From: Chloroflexota bacterium
GTDB taxonomy: Bacteria; Chloroflexota; Dehalococcoidia; Lucifugimonadales; UBA3495
DNA: 32,942 bases
Direction of reading: 5' to 3'
Assembly (NCBI GenBank): GCA_028874075.1
Contig: JAPPLU010000083.1
Span: 1 to 32,942, forward strand
Both the position numbers and the translations under genes were made by a program. This document shows, one piece after another, positions 1 through 7,383 of this stretch. Every line of letters begins with the position of its first letter. The first letter of the stretch is position 1. Under the pieces are notes generated by a model that did no database searches, was not told where the DNA came from, and was given only the letters and a program-made list of their open reading frames with translations.

Positions 1-438
1 CCGGGAGATTTGTCTTCGTTTGTTTACTCTATCCCTTCTCTGCCAAGATACAAGGATGAAAAGTTCGCCAGTGGTTCGGGCCGCATTCAACATGGCGAAG
101 AATTGAAAGAATTGCTGATTGAGGGCCTGGCAGAATGGGACCGTAGACCGCTGTTTGAAGCTTCGGGGGAGCGCCGCCTGGTGTTCGGTATGGCCCAGGA
201 CGCTGCCGACCTGTATGACTGCCCTCACCTGGCGAACCGCGATTTCTTCTTGGAAGTAGAGCACCCGGTCGCCGGCGCCGCTCAATACGCGGGTTTCGGG
301 CCCCTGCTGCAGGGTGACTCCTACCAGGTCTTGCGCCCCGCCCCGCTGCTGGGGGAGCACAACCATGCGGTTTATTGTCGCAGGCTGGGCCTGTCGGACG
401 ATGAGATGGTCTGCCTACGGGCCGGCGGGGTGATTTAG
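1..438 (+). CDS. CaiB/BaiF family CoA transferase, C-terminal part (5' end cut by window)
   Basis: The reading frame is open from base 1 to the TAG at 436-438, so only the last 145 or so residues are present. The TTG at base 10 is not a convincing start. The visible part matches the C-terminal region of type III (CaiB/BaiF) CoA transferases: a small-domain stretch (FGMAQDAADLYDCPHL, then NRDFF and EVEHPVAG) followed by the usual tail with LLGEHN and a short LGLSDDE helix. Family members move CoA between carboxylic acids in the cytoplasm. The catalytic aspartate lies in the missing N-terminal part, so the substrate cannot be judged. The next gene, a complete paralogue, begins on the base after this stop, which implies a shared transcript and possibly a two-subunit enzyme. 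The family call is firm; the function is open. Confidence 0.85.
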   Translation, partial: PGDLSSFVYSIPSLPRYKDEKFASGSGRIQHGEELKELLIEGLAEWDRRPLFEASGERRLVFGMAQDAADLYDCPHLANRDFFLEVEHPVAGAAQYAGFGPLLQGDSYQVLRPAPLLGEHNHAVYCRRLGLSDDEMVCLRAGGVI

Positions 439-1824
439 GTGCGAAGCTCACCGCTGGCCGGGATAAGGGTTGTTGACCTCAGCCGGGTGTTTGCCATGCC
501 ATACGTGGGCGCATACCTCGCGGACATGGGCGCCGAGGTGATAAAGATTGACACCCACCACGCCGCCTTCGTGGACACAACGCGCACCATAACCGGCCCC
601 TACCCCAACAACGAACCGGGCGTTGATTACTGGAATCGAGCCGGCACTTTTCAGACACTGAATCGCGGGAAGCGCAGCCTGACCCTGGACTTGCGGTCTG
701 ACGACGGCATGCGAAACCTCGTGGACTTGATTGCCATTAGTGACGTGGTGCTGGAAAACTTCACACCCAGGGTTTCCGTACGATTTGGCCTGGACTACGC
801 CAACTTGAGGACGGTCCGACCTGACCTGATCCTCGTGTCCAACACCGGCTACGGACACAGCGGGCCCTGGAGTGCGTTTGGCGCGATGGCTTCCGCGCTG
901 GAACCCACCCACGGGTCCGGCGCTTTCATGGGTTACCTGGAACCGGATGAGGACGGCAAGCTGACCGGCAGTTCCATTCCCAACAAGATAGGCAACTCTT
1001 ACACCGACTTCCTGGCGTGCTGGTCAGGTCAACTGGCCATCCTTTCGGCACTATACCGGAGGGCCCTGACCGGGGAGGGAGGTTGGGTGGACCTGGCCAT
1101 GTACCAAACCGGCATTTCTTTTTTCGGCGAGGGATTGCTTGATTTCGCCTTTAACGGCCGCCGTACCCGTCGAATAGGAAACCGCCACCAGTCGCTGTCT
1201 CCCCAAGGCTGTTACCCCTGCCTGAAGGAAGACTGCTGGGTGACGTTGTCCGTAGGGAACGATGAAGAGTGGGTTGCCCTTTGTAAGGCCATGGGACAAC
1301 CAGCCCTGGCTTCGGACCCACGTTTTGCCGACCCGTTGCACCGGTACGAGAACCAGGACGAACTGGACACCCTAATATCCGAATGGACCAGCGCCCACAG
1401 CAGGGAGGACATTTTAGCCGCCCTCCAGGAGCATGGAGTACACGCCGCCCCGGTACAGAACGCCGCCCAGCTATTGCAGGACGAGCATCTAGGCGGCCGG
1501 GGATTGTTCGAACAGGTAGATTTCCCGGCGTCGAGTGAAATGGGCTCCCGCAGGTTCCTGGGCCGGGGCTGGCGACTGAGCCAGGCAGACGTGAAGGTAC
1601 GGGGTCCGGCGCCGGACATGGGGGAGGCAAACGACTATGTCCTCGCCGAGATGCTGGGGCTTTCGGAAATCGAAATAGACCGTCTCCGCGACGAACAGGT
1701 GATTGGTGAGGAACTGAAGGACGGAAATGCACCGGGCGTCGTACCGTTGGAACGCCAGGCTGAGTTGGGTTGGATTGCCAGTTACGACGCAAATTACGGC
1801 GGCGCAAGCCAGACGGTTAGCTGA
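439..1824 (+). CDS. CaiB/BaiF family CoA transferase
   Basis: The product is 461 residues, slightly longer than the usual 380-420 of type III CoA transferases. The N-terminus carries the family hallmarks: LAGIRVVDLSRVFAMPY at about residues 6-22, LADMGAEVIKID at 27-38, a GKRSLTLDL strand at 77-85, and DVVLENFTP at 102-110. By alignment from memory with formyl-CoA transferase, D190 in GNSYTDF sits where the catalytic aspartate that carries the acyl anhydride is found. The start is GTG, placed directly after the TAG of the upstream paralogue, so translation is probably coupled. The last 40 or so residues are a weakly conserved tail. Two adjacent CaiB-type genes could form a heteromeric transferase or simply be duplicates; the acid substrate is unknown. 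Possible pathways are carnitine, bile-acid-like or aromatic acid catabolism. Confidence 0.92.
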   Translation: MRSSPLAGIRVVDLSRVFAMPYVGAYLADMGAEVIKIDTHHAAFVDTTRTITGPYPNNEPGVDYWNRAGTFQTLNRGKRSLTLDLRSDDGMRNLVDLIAISDVVLENFTPRVSVRFGLDYANLRTVRPDLILVSNTGYGHSGPWSAFGAMASALEPTHGSGAFMGYLEPDEDGKLTGSSIPNKIGNSYTDFLACWSGQLAILSALYRRALTGEGGWVDLAMYQTGISFFGEGLLDFAFNGRRTRRIGNRHQSLSPQGCYPCLKEDCWVTLSVGNDEEWVALCKAMGQPALASDPRFADPLHRYENQDELDTLISEWTSAHSREDILAALQEHGVHAAPVQNAAQLLQDEHLGGRGLFEQVDFPASSEMGSRRFLGRGWRLSQADVKVRGPAPDMGEANDYVLAEMLGLSEIEIDRLRDEQVIGEELKDGNAPGVVPLERQAELGWIASYDANYGGASQTVS

Positions 1825-1982
1825 TTCTAATGCCCCGTCGCGAGTTTCCTTGGCCTGCCCTGTAAGTGTTATACTCCCAGAATCTACCAAAGGGAGCTTA
1901 CTTCACACAGGAAAAATCAGGTCCCGGCTGCGATATTCCGCAGCCGAACCTGATTTGCGCTGAACTTCCGGGAGGGCAGGTT

Positions 1983-3386
1983 ATGGCGAATAATGAACTG
2001 GCGTTGATGGCCCACCTGATGCGGAGGGCCGGTTTTGGAGCGACCCGGGACGAGCTTGACGCCTGTGTGTCCCTGGGCTATGAAGCTACGGTGGAGCAAC
2101 TGTTGCATCCGGAAAGCGCCCCGGTCATGGACGAAGACCTGCTGCGCCGGTACCACATCGACCAGAACAGCCTGATGCTGATTGAGAGTTCCCAGGCCTA
2201 CTGGCTGTACCGGATCATAAACACTCGGCGTCCGCTGGAAGAGAAGATGGCCCTCTTCTGGCACGGTCTATTTGCCACCGCATACGGCAAGTTGAACCAC
2301 GCTAAGGCCGTGGTCAACCAGACCAACACCTTCCGCCGCTGCGGGCTGGGCGACTTCCGCACGTTGCTACTGGAACTGTCCCGTGACCCGGCAATGATCT
2401 TCTGGTTGGACAACAAGGATAATCACAAGGACGCGCCCAACGAAAACTACGGCCGCGAACTGCTGGAGCTCTTCTCCATGGGAATCGGCAACTACACAGA
2501 GGACGACGTTAAGGCCTGCGCCCGGGCCTTTACGGGGTGGACGATATCCAATTCCGATTACATGAGCATCCGCGCCTCCCGGGACTCAATCTGGCCCCAC
2601 GGCCGGCTGGACTGGCAGTTCGTCTACCTCCCCGAGGACCACGACGACAGCGACAAGACTTTTCTTGGACATACCGGGCCCTTCAACGGGCAGGATGTCA
2701 TCGACATTATCTGCCAGCAGCCCGCCACCGGGTGGTTCGTGGCTTCCAAGCTGTACAGTTTTTTCGTGTCAGATACCCCCAACGAAGAGGCGATTCAATA
2801 CCTGTCCGACAGGTTTGCCGAGACCGAGGGCAACATTCTGGAAGTGATGCGCTCTCTTCTCCTCTCCGATTTTTTCAAAGGGGAAGAGGCCAGGCTTGCC
2901 AGGGTCAAGAGTCCCACGGAACTGGTGGCTGGAACCGCGCGGCTGGCCGGCAGCTACCAGTTTCCCGAGTGGGGCATCGTCAACCTGGCGATGGACGTCA
3001 GTTTCATGGGCCAGGAAATCCTGAACCCCCCGACCGTGGAGGGATGGCACACCGGCCGAGAGTGGATTGATACCGGCAACCTGGTGGAGCGAGTAAATTC
3101 GGCGGCCCTGGAAATGGGAGACCTGGCCCGCCCCGGGGTGCAGGCCGCGCTGGCCAGAGTACGGGAAGCCGGCGACAGCCTTGAACCCACGGAGTTCGTG
3201 GATGTATGCCTGGATGCCCTTGGCCTGTATGACGTAACGGACGCAACCAGGGAAAGCCTCGTGAACCACGCAGCGCGGGACGGCGTCCTGCAGTTTGGCG
3301 AACGGGGCGCCGCTGACTGCTCGGATGCAAGGGTAGCCGAAATGCTGCAGTTGATAGTAGCTACCCGGGAATACCAGCTGGCATGA
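1983..3386 (+). CDS. DUF1800 family protein
   Basis: This is a 467-residue member of the DUF1800 family, whose biochemical role is not established. Family landmarks are present: an N-terminal helix with HLMRRAGFGATRDEL (about 11-25), NENYGRELLELFSMG followed by DDVKACARAFTGW (about 153-186), a HDDSDKTFLGHTGPFNGQDVIDI segment, ATGWFVASKLYSFF, VKSPTELV, and PPTVEGWHTGREWIDTG near the C-terminus. I placed the start at ATG 1983 because the conserved N-terminus begins there and GGGAGGG lies just upstream; the longer reading from 1866 adds 39 unlikely residues. No signal peptide is obvious. DUF1800 genes are usually followed by a DUF1501 (sulfatase-like) gene, but here the next gene, 11 bp downstream, is an NHL-repeat protein. 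Confidence 0.9.
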   Translation: MANNELALMAHLMRRAGFGATRDELDACVSLGYEATVEQLLHPESAPVMDEDLLRRYHIDQNSLMLIESSQAYWLYRIINTRRPLEEKMALFWHGLFATAYGKLNHAKAVVNQTNTFRRCGLGDFRTLLLELSRDPAMIFWLDNKDNHKDAPNENYGRELLELFSMGIGNYTEDDVKACARAFTGWTISNSDYMSIRASRDSIWPHGRLDWQFVYLPEDHDDSDKTFLGHTGPFNGQDVIDIICQQPATGWFVASKLYSFFVSDTPNEEAIQYLSDRFAETEGNILEVMRSLLLSDFFKGEEARLARVKSPTELVAGTARLAGSYQFPEWGIVNLAMDVSFMGQEILNPPTVEGWHTGREWIDTGNLVERVNSAALEMGDLARPGVQAALARVREAGDSLEPTEFVDVCLDALGLYDVTDATRESLVNHAARDGVLQFGERGAADCSDARVAEMLQLIVATREYQLA

Positions 3387-3397
3387 GGACGATCTGA

Positions 3398-4435
3398 ATG
3401 ACCACGACCACACTCCTCCAATACAGTCACACCCTGGGGTTCATGGCCAACCAGGGCCGGGGCTTCAACAATCCGGTTGACCTGGCAATCAATTCCAGGG
3501 GCATAGTCCACGTACTCAATCGAGCGGGGCCCGAGGTCGGAGTGAGGATCGCCTACAAGCGAATTACCCGTTGCACTCCCGATGAGGAGTACCTGGGTGA
3601 GTTCTGTACCGGTGGCACCGGCGACGGCGAACTGTGGTGGCCCAGCGCCCTGGCTTTTGATGACGAAGACCGCCTGTACGTAGCGGATGAAGCCTTGAAT
3701 CGTATCTCTATCTACGATCAGGACGGCAATTACCTGGACAAGTGGGGTGCCGCGGGAACGGGAGCCGGTCAGTTCAACCGACCTTCATTCATTGCCTTTG
3801 ACCGGGACTACAATCTCCTCGTCTCCGACAGCTTGAACCACCGGGTCCAGAAGTACACCAGGGAGGGCCGTTTCCTGTCGCAGTGGGGCGAGTACGGCGG
3901 TGGGAACGGGCAATTCAATATGCCCTGGGGCCTGGCAGTGGACTCTCAGGGGCAAGTCTACGTTTCCGATTGGCGTAATGACCGAATCCAGAAGTTCGAC
4001 AAGAATGGGGCTTTTGTTTCCGCTGTCGGCAATTCCGGACGGGAAGAGGGCGAATTCAATCGCCCATCAGGGCTTGCGGTGGACCTGCAGGGTAACATTA
4101 TCGTTGCCGACTGGGGAAACGAGAGAGTACAGATTCTGGACAATGAGGGCAGGTTTGTGGCCTCTTTCCGGGGCGATTCCAGGGATTCCCTCTGGGCCCA
4201 GGACTACTTTGCCGCCAATCCTGACGAAGCCTCTGCCCGACGAGCCGCGCACCTGGAACCGGAAATCGAGAGCCGGCCGGAATACGACGCTCATCGCGGT
4301 TACGAATGGGAAAGGTCAGCCAACGTGGAAAAGCTATTCTGGGGTCCGACTTCGGTGAAGGTGGGTCCCGACGGCCTGGTGTACGTGGTAGACAGCCTGC
4401 GGCACCGCATTCAGATTTATCGGCAGACAGGCTAA
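3398..4435 (+). CDS. NHL-repeat beta-propeller protein
   Basis: The 345-residue product is built almost entirely of NHL repeats. Each unit reads roughly GxGxGQFNxPxGLAVDxxGxxYVxDxxNxRIQxF, and it recurs about five to six times: near residues 70-115, 115-160, 162-208, 209-255, and a last blade at about 308-345 (TSVKVGPDGLVYVVDSLRHRIQIY). An insert rich in Asp, Glu and Arg (about 260-300) interrupts the propeller before the last blade. Such propellers bind proteins or ligands and some hydrolyse amide or ester bonds; nothing here defines a catalytic site. No signal peptide is visible. The ATG at 3398 has GAGGA about 8 bases upstream and follows the DUF1800 stop by 11 bp, so the two genes are almost certainly cotranscribed and may act together. 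Confidence 0.88.
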   Translation: MTTTTLLQYSHTLGFMANQGRGFNNPVDLAINSRGIVHVLNRAGPEVGVRIAYKRITRCTPDEEYLGEFCTGGTGDGELWWPSALAFDDEDRLYVADEALNRISIYDQDGNYLDKWGAAGTGAGQFNRPSFIAFDRDYNLLVSDSLNHRVQKYTREGRFLSQWGEYGGGNGQFNMPWGLAVDSQGQVYVSDWRNDRIQKFDKNGAFVSAVGNSGREEGEFNRPSGLAVDLQGNIIVADWGNERVQILDNEGRFVASFRGDSRDSLWAQDYFAANPDEASARRAAHLEPEIESRPEYDAHRGYEWERSANVEKLFWGPTSVKVGPDGLVYVVDSLRHRIQIYRQTG

Positions 4436-4456
4436 TGGAGGCTAGTTCCGGGACGG

Positions 4457-4487
4457 CCAAAAAAGAGGGCAGCCGTGCTGGCTGCCC
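4457..4487 (-). terminator. Intrinsic terminator after the CMD gene, possibly bidirectional
   Basis: A perfect 8-bp inverted repeat (GGGCAGCC at 4467-4474 and GGCTGCCC at 4480-4487, 5-base loop) is flanked on its left by six A residues at 4459-4464. Read on the minus strand this is a GC-rich stem followed closely by a run of T, just past the stop at 4512. In the plus direction it lies 30 bases after the NHL gene stop, where the following T-run is weaker. Confidence 0.85.
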
Positions 4488-4511
4488 CAAACTTTTGCAA
4501 ATACGGGGGAC

Positions 4512-5066
4512 TTATACCGGCAGGAGCTTTTCGTCCCGTTCCGGCGGCAGTTCCGTGTCGAAGGCGTTGATGCAGAAGGCCAGCGCGGCGTAGTTACCCA
4601 TCACCAGGGTGAGTTCGATGATCCCCTGCTTGCCGAACTGTTCGTGGGCCGCTTGCCAGGCGCCCCGGCTAACGTTGTGGGTACGGTAGAATTCCTGACC
4701 GTAGTTGACAACCGCTTCTTCATCCGGCGCCAGATCGATCAGTTCTTCACCTTCGCGTAGGGCATCCACCAGTTCGTCGGGCACCCCGGCAGCGCGGGCG
4801 GATGCGGCGTGGGCGTTCCAGATGTGCTGGCAGTCGAACTCGCGGGCGGTTACCAGCATAGCCAGTTCCAGAATCTTGTCGGGCAGGCTGGAATCCCGGC
4901 GCAGGTAGTTGTTCAGAGATGTCAGCCGTTGGGCGGCTTCGGGCACGTGAATGTAGACGGAGCCAGGCCCACGGTTGGGGACCGGCCCGTCACCCACCAG
5001 GGTGTCAAAGAGGTCGCGCTGGTTCTCCGGCACATTGTCGCGGGAAGCCAAGGGCAGTCTGGGCAT
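4512..5066 (-). CDS. Carboxymuconolactone decarboxylase (CMD/AhpD-fold) family protein
   Basis: This is a 184-residue, all-helical CMD-family protein. The core is ELAMLVTAREFDCQHIWNAHAASARAAGV, with C79, H81 and H86. In AhpD-type peroxidases the motif is ExxxCxxC plus a histidine; here only the first cysteine is present and the second position is isoleucine, so a disulfide-based peroxidase role is unlikely. Related single-cysteine proteins are often found in aromatic or lactone catabolism clusters without a proven reaction. ATG 5066 is supported by a very good ribosome site, GGAGG at 5074-5078 with 7-8 bases spacing. It lies 58 bp downstream of the RraA-like gene on the same strand, probably in one transcript ending at the terminator at 4457-4487. 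Confidence 0.88.
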   Translation of the reverse strand: MPRLPLASRDNVPENQRDLFDTLVGDGPVPNRGPGSVYIHVPEAAQRLTSLNNYLRRDSSLPDKILELAMLVTAREFDCQHIWNAHAASARAAGVPDELVDALREGEELIDLAPDEEAVVNYGQEFYRTHNVSRGAWQAAHEQFGKQGIIELTLVMGNYAALAFCINAFDTELPPERDEKLLPV

Positions 5067-5124
5067 TTTCTTTCCTCCAAATGTTTAGAATTGTGTTGGA
5101 CAGAACCTTCTGGACAGTGACATT

Positions 5125-5859
5125 CTAGCGAACCTGCTGCTGGCGGGTCTTGCCAGTCTTTTCCTCGAACAGTTTCCAGGTGAGGTCGTTGAAGGGATAG
5201 TACTTGCCTGGCGAGCAGCGTTCAACCTCAAGCTGGGCCTTGATTACTTCCTCCACTTCCTCTCGTTCGTGGGCTATGGCGATAACCTGGTCGACGGCGG
5301 CATGGGGCACAACCACTGCCCCGTCGTCGTCACCTACGACAGCGTCGCCGGGCCGCACCAGGACGCCGCCGCACTGGATGACGTCGTTGACCTGCCAGGG
5401 CCAGAATTCCGCGGGACCCTGCTTCGCCGTGGTAGACGCGGAATAAACCGGAAAACCGTACTCGATCAGCGAATTGCTGTCCCGCACCCCGCCATCGGTA
5501 ACCAGGCCGGCCACGCCGCGCTGGTGCAGCCGCAGGAACTTGATATCGCCTCCGATGGAACTATAGGTCCAGCCCATGGCGTCGATAACCAGCACCTCGC
5601 CGGGACCGCACAGTTCGTACGCCACGTATTCGGCGGACTGGTCTCCCTTGGGTTTATCCTGTGCCAGGTCGGGCCGGTGAGGGACAAAGCGCAGGGTTAC
5701 GGCCCGGCCGGACATACTCTGGCCACGCTGCAGGGGTCGCGCTCCCTCGATATAGCTCATAGGCCAGCCCATGACCCAGAGACCGTCAATGAGAGTCTGG
5801 GTCGGAATGTTGCGCAAAACCTCCAGGGTTTCGTCGGATATAGGTTCGCGAGTTGTCAT
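5125..5859 (-). CDS. RraA-like / 4-hydroxy-4-methyl-2-oxoglutarate aldolase family protein
   Basis: The 244-residue product has the RraA/HMG-aldolase fold signature: IPTQTLIDGLW near residue 18, GRAVTLRF at 51-58, GEVLVIDAMG at 87-96, SSIGGDI at 100-106, GVAGLVTDGGVRDSNSLIEYGFPVYS at 115-140 and DAVVGDDDGAVVVP near 175-190. R126 and D127 correspond to the Arg-Asp pair that binds substrate and metal in class II pyruvate aldolases. Members are often misnamed regulators of RNase E; with a catabolic neighbour (CMD family) and the intact Arg-Asp pair, an aldolase or oxaloacetate-decarboxylase-type activity is more likely, though the substrate is unknown. ATG 5859 is preferred over a longer reading because family homology starts there and AGAGGTG lies just upstream. 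A candidate extended -10 promoter precedes it. Confidence 0.88.
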   Translation of the reverse strand: MTTREPISDETLEVLRNIPTQTLIDGLWVMGWPMSYIEGARPLQRGQSMSGRAVTLRFVPHRPDLAQDKPKGDQSAEYVAYELCGPGEVLVIDAMGWTYSSIGGDIKFLRLHQRGVAGLVTDGGVRDSNSLIEYGFPVYSASTTAKQGPAEFWPWQVNDVIQCGGVLVRPGDAVVGDDDGAVVVPHAAVDQVIAIAHEREEVEEVIKAQLEVERCSPGKYYPFNDLTWKLFEEKTGKTRQQQVR

Positions 5860-5911
5860 GGAACACCTCTGATTCAATTGACGGAGCTTGTGGCGAGGCC
5901 AGTCCTGGGCA

Positions 5912-5920
5912 ATTATAGCA
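5912..5920 (-). promoter_or_regulatory. Candidate extended -10 promoter for the RraA-like gene
   Basis: On the minus strand the sequence reads TGCTATAAT, a perfect TATAAT with the TG of an extended -10 element, about 52 bases upstream of the ATG at 5859. No good -35 hexamer is seen at 17 bp. It lies directly after the terminator hairpin of the upstream importer operon, the expected position for a new transcription unit. Confidence 0.5.
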
Positions 5921-5931
5921 GGCAAAGGAAA

Positions 5932-5956
5932 GGGGACGACCATGCCGGTCGTCCCC
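5932..5956 (-). terminator. Terminator hairpin of the betaine importer operon
   Basis: A perfect 10-bp inverted repeat (GGGGACGACC at 5932-5941, GGTCGTCCCC at 5947-5956, loop ATGCC) lies 34 bases past the stop of the binding-protein gene. On the minus strand it is followed by a pyrimidine-rich, T-containing stretch rather than a pure T-run, so it is a likely but not classic terminator. Confidence 0.75.
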
Positions 5957-5990
5957 CAAATTGTGCCACGGTCACTCAATAGTCGGCAGT

Positions 5991-7247
5991 CTATTCCTCC
6001 GGCCAACCCTCGGCGGTCTCACCGGCGGACAGTGCAGTCTGGATTGCGGCCATAGCATCGTCGGTCACCCACTCGCCCCAGATGTTGGGGAAGCTGTTCA
6101 GCCACCAAAGGGCAGTGGCCTGCGTGTCGGCTTCGGGATTATCACCCTGCCAGCGAACAACTTCCTTATAGATATCGATGTTGAAGTCCCAGTTCCTTAG
6201 CATCTCGACCACGTCGGGCGCATTGCCGAGGAGGTCGGAATTAACCGCAATTAGGATAGTAGCGTCTTCATAGGCGCAGGCTTTGGTGGTGAACCAGCAC
6301 TGGTCGCTGTAACCAGGCTCATCAAGACGGACGAGGTCAAGCACCAGAGCCGGGTCGTTCGTGCCCCACTGGTAGCCCAGCCATGGCTCCTGCCGTTCGT
6401 ATGCACCGTATAGATCGGCATTCAAAGCGGCGCCGTCGCCAGGATTAATGATTTGGACGTGATCATCCAATCCATAACCCGATACCTGCTTGGCATTCAC
6501 TTCTTCACAGGCCCACCCAATGATGCAGGAAACCAGCCGTGCCTTGTCGCCGGTCTCGGCAGTCTTGAACAAGTCCTTGTATTGTTGCTCTTTCAGGTCC
6601 TCGACGCTGTCCAGATCAGGGTACTGCTCCTGCAAATACGCGGGAATGACAAAGGCAGACTGCCAGTCGCTGCCCAGGCTCTTGCCAACGGAAAGCACGG
6701 CGCCTTCACTACGAGCCTCTTCCCATGCCTCGTCCTGATTGGGAAGCCAGATTTCCATGGTTACGTGGGTGTCGCCCCGCTTCAAGCCCTGGAACAGGGG
6801 AAGAGTAGCGCCAAACTTTACGTCCGTGGGATAGCCGTAGCCATACTCCACGATGTACTGGGCGATGCGGTTCTGCAGCAACGCGCTGGACCAGTTAAGG
6901 TCTCCAAAAATGATTGTCTCTTTCGGCCCCTCGGGCGCCATAACTTCGACAATCTTCTCAACCTCAACTACCTTTTCAACCTCGACCTCAACCGGAACTT
7001 CTCTTTCGACTTCGACCACGCGCTCGATTTCGACCGGTACTTCCTTCTCCACAACCCTTTCGACTTCGACCGGGACTTCCTTCTCGACTTCGACCACACG
7101 CTCGACTTCGACCTCGACCGGGACTTCCCTGTCTACTTCGACGATTCTCTCGACTTCGACGATCTGGGGTTCAGCCTGGCAGGCCACGATGGCAAAAATG
7201 GCGAACAAGGCCGCCATAAGGATGAACAACCGATACTTGGTAAACAA
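5991..7247 (-). CDS. proX: Glycine betaine/choline-type ABC transporter substrate-binding lipoprotein (OpuAC/ProX family)
   Basis: The product is 418 residues. It has a lipoprotein signal (hydrophobic residues 7-21, then IVAC with C23 as the lipidated cysteine) and a charged low-complexity spacer of about 75 residues made of VEVEK/REVPVE units. An OpuAC-type binding domain follows from about residue 108 to the end, with IIFGDLNWSSALLQNRIAQYI at its start and several tryptophans in the C-terminal half that could form the aromatic cage for a quaternary amine. Start choice: TTG at 7247 has AGGAGG at 7256-7261 with about 8 bases spacing, and gives a short, positively charged n-region; the upstream reading to 7313 lacks such support. 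It is the last gene of the ProV-ProW-ProX-type operon. The exact ligand (betaine, choline, carnitine, proline betaine) cannot be read from sequence. Confidence 0.9.
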   Translation of the reverse strand: MFTKYRLFILMAALFAIFAIVACQAEPQIVEVERIVEVDREVPVEVEVERVVEVEKEVPVEVERVVEKEVPVEIERVVEVEREVPVEVEVEKVVEVEKIVEVMAPEGPKETIIFGDLNWSSALLQNRIAQYIVEYGYGYPTDVKFGATLPLFQGLKRGDTHVTMEIWLPNQDEAWEEARSEGAVLSVGKSLGSDWQSAFVIPAYLQEQYPDLDSVEDLKEQQYKDLFKTAETGDKARLVSCIIGWACEEVNAKQVSGYGLDDHVQIINPGDGAALNADLYGAYERQEPWLGYQWGTNDPALVLDLVRLDEPGYSDQCWFTTKACAYEDATILIAVNSDLLGNAPDVVEMLRNWDFNIDIYKEVVRWQGDNPEADTQATALWWLNSFPNIWGEWVTDDAMAAIQTALSAGETAEGWPEE

Positions 7248-7383
7248 AGCTACTACCTCCTCAAATATGGTCTGAAAATTGCGCACATTTTCCGATCCCG
7301 AAAATGCCCGCAAATGGTATCAACGACTCTCGTCACTGTCAAACTTTGGTGAAGATGATGTGAACAAGCTGTCGCCCCCTCCC

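Noticed and set aside
6453..7352. 299-codon plus-strand frame with an Asp/Phe-rich repeat
   Set aside because: The DFDRDF pattern is the antisense reading of the VEVE/KEVPVE spacer of the binding lipoprotein, which has a signal peptide, lipobox and domain homology.
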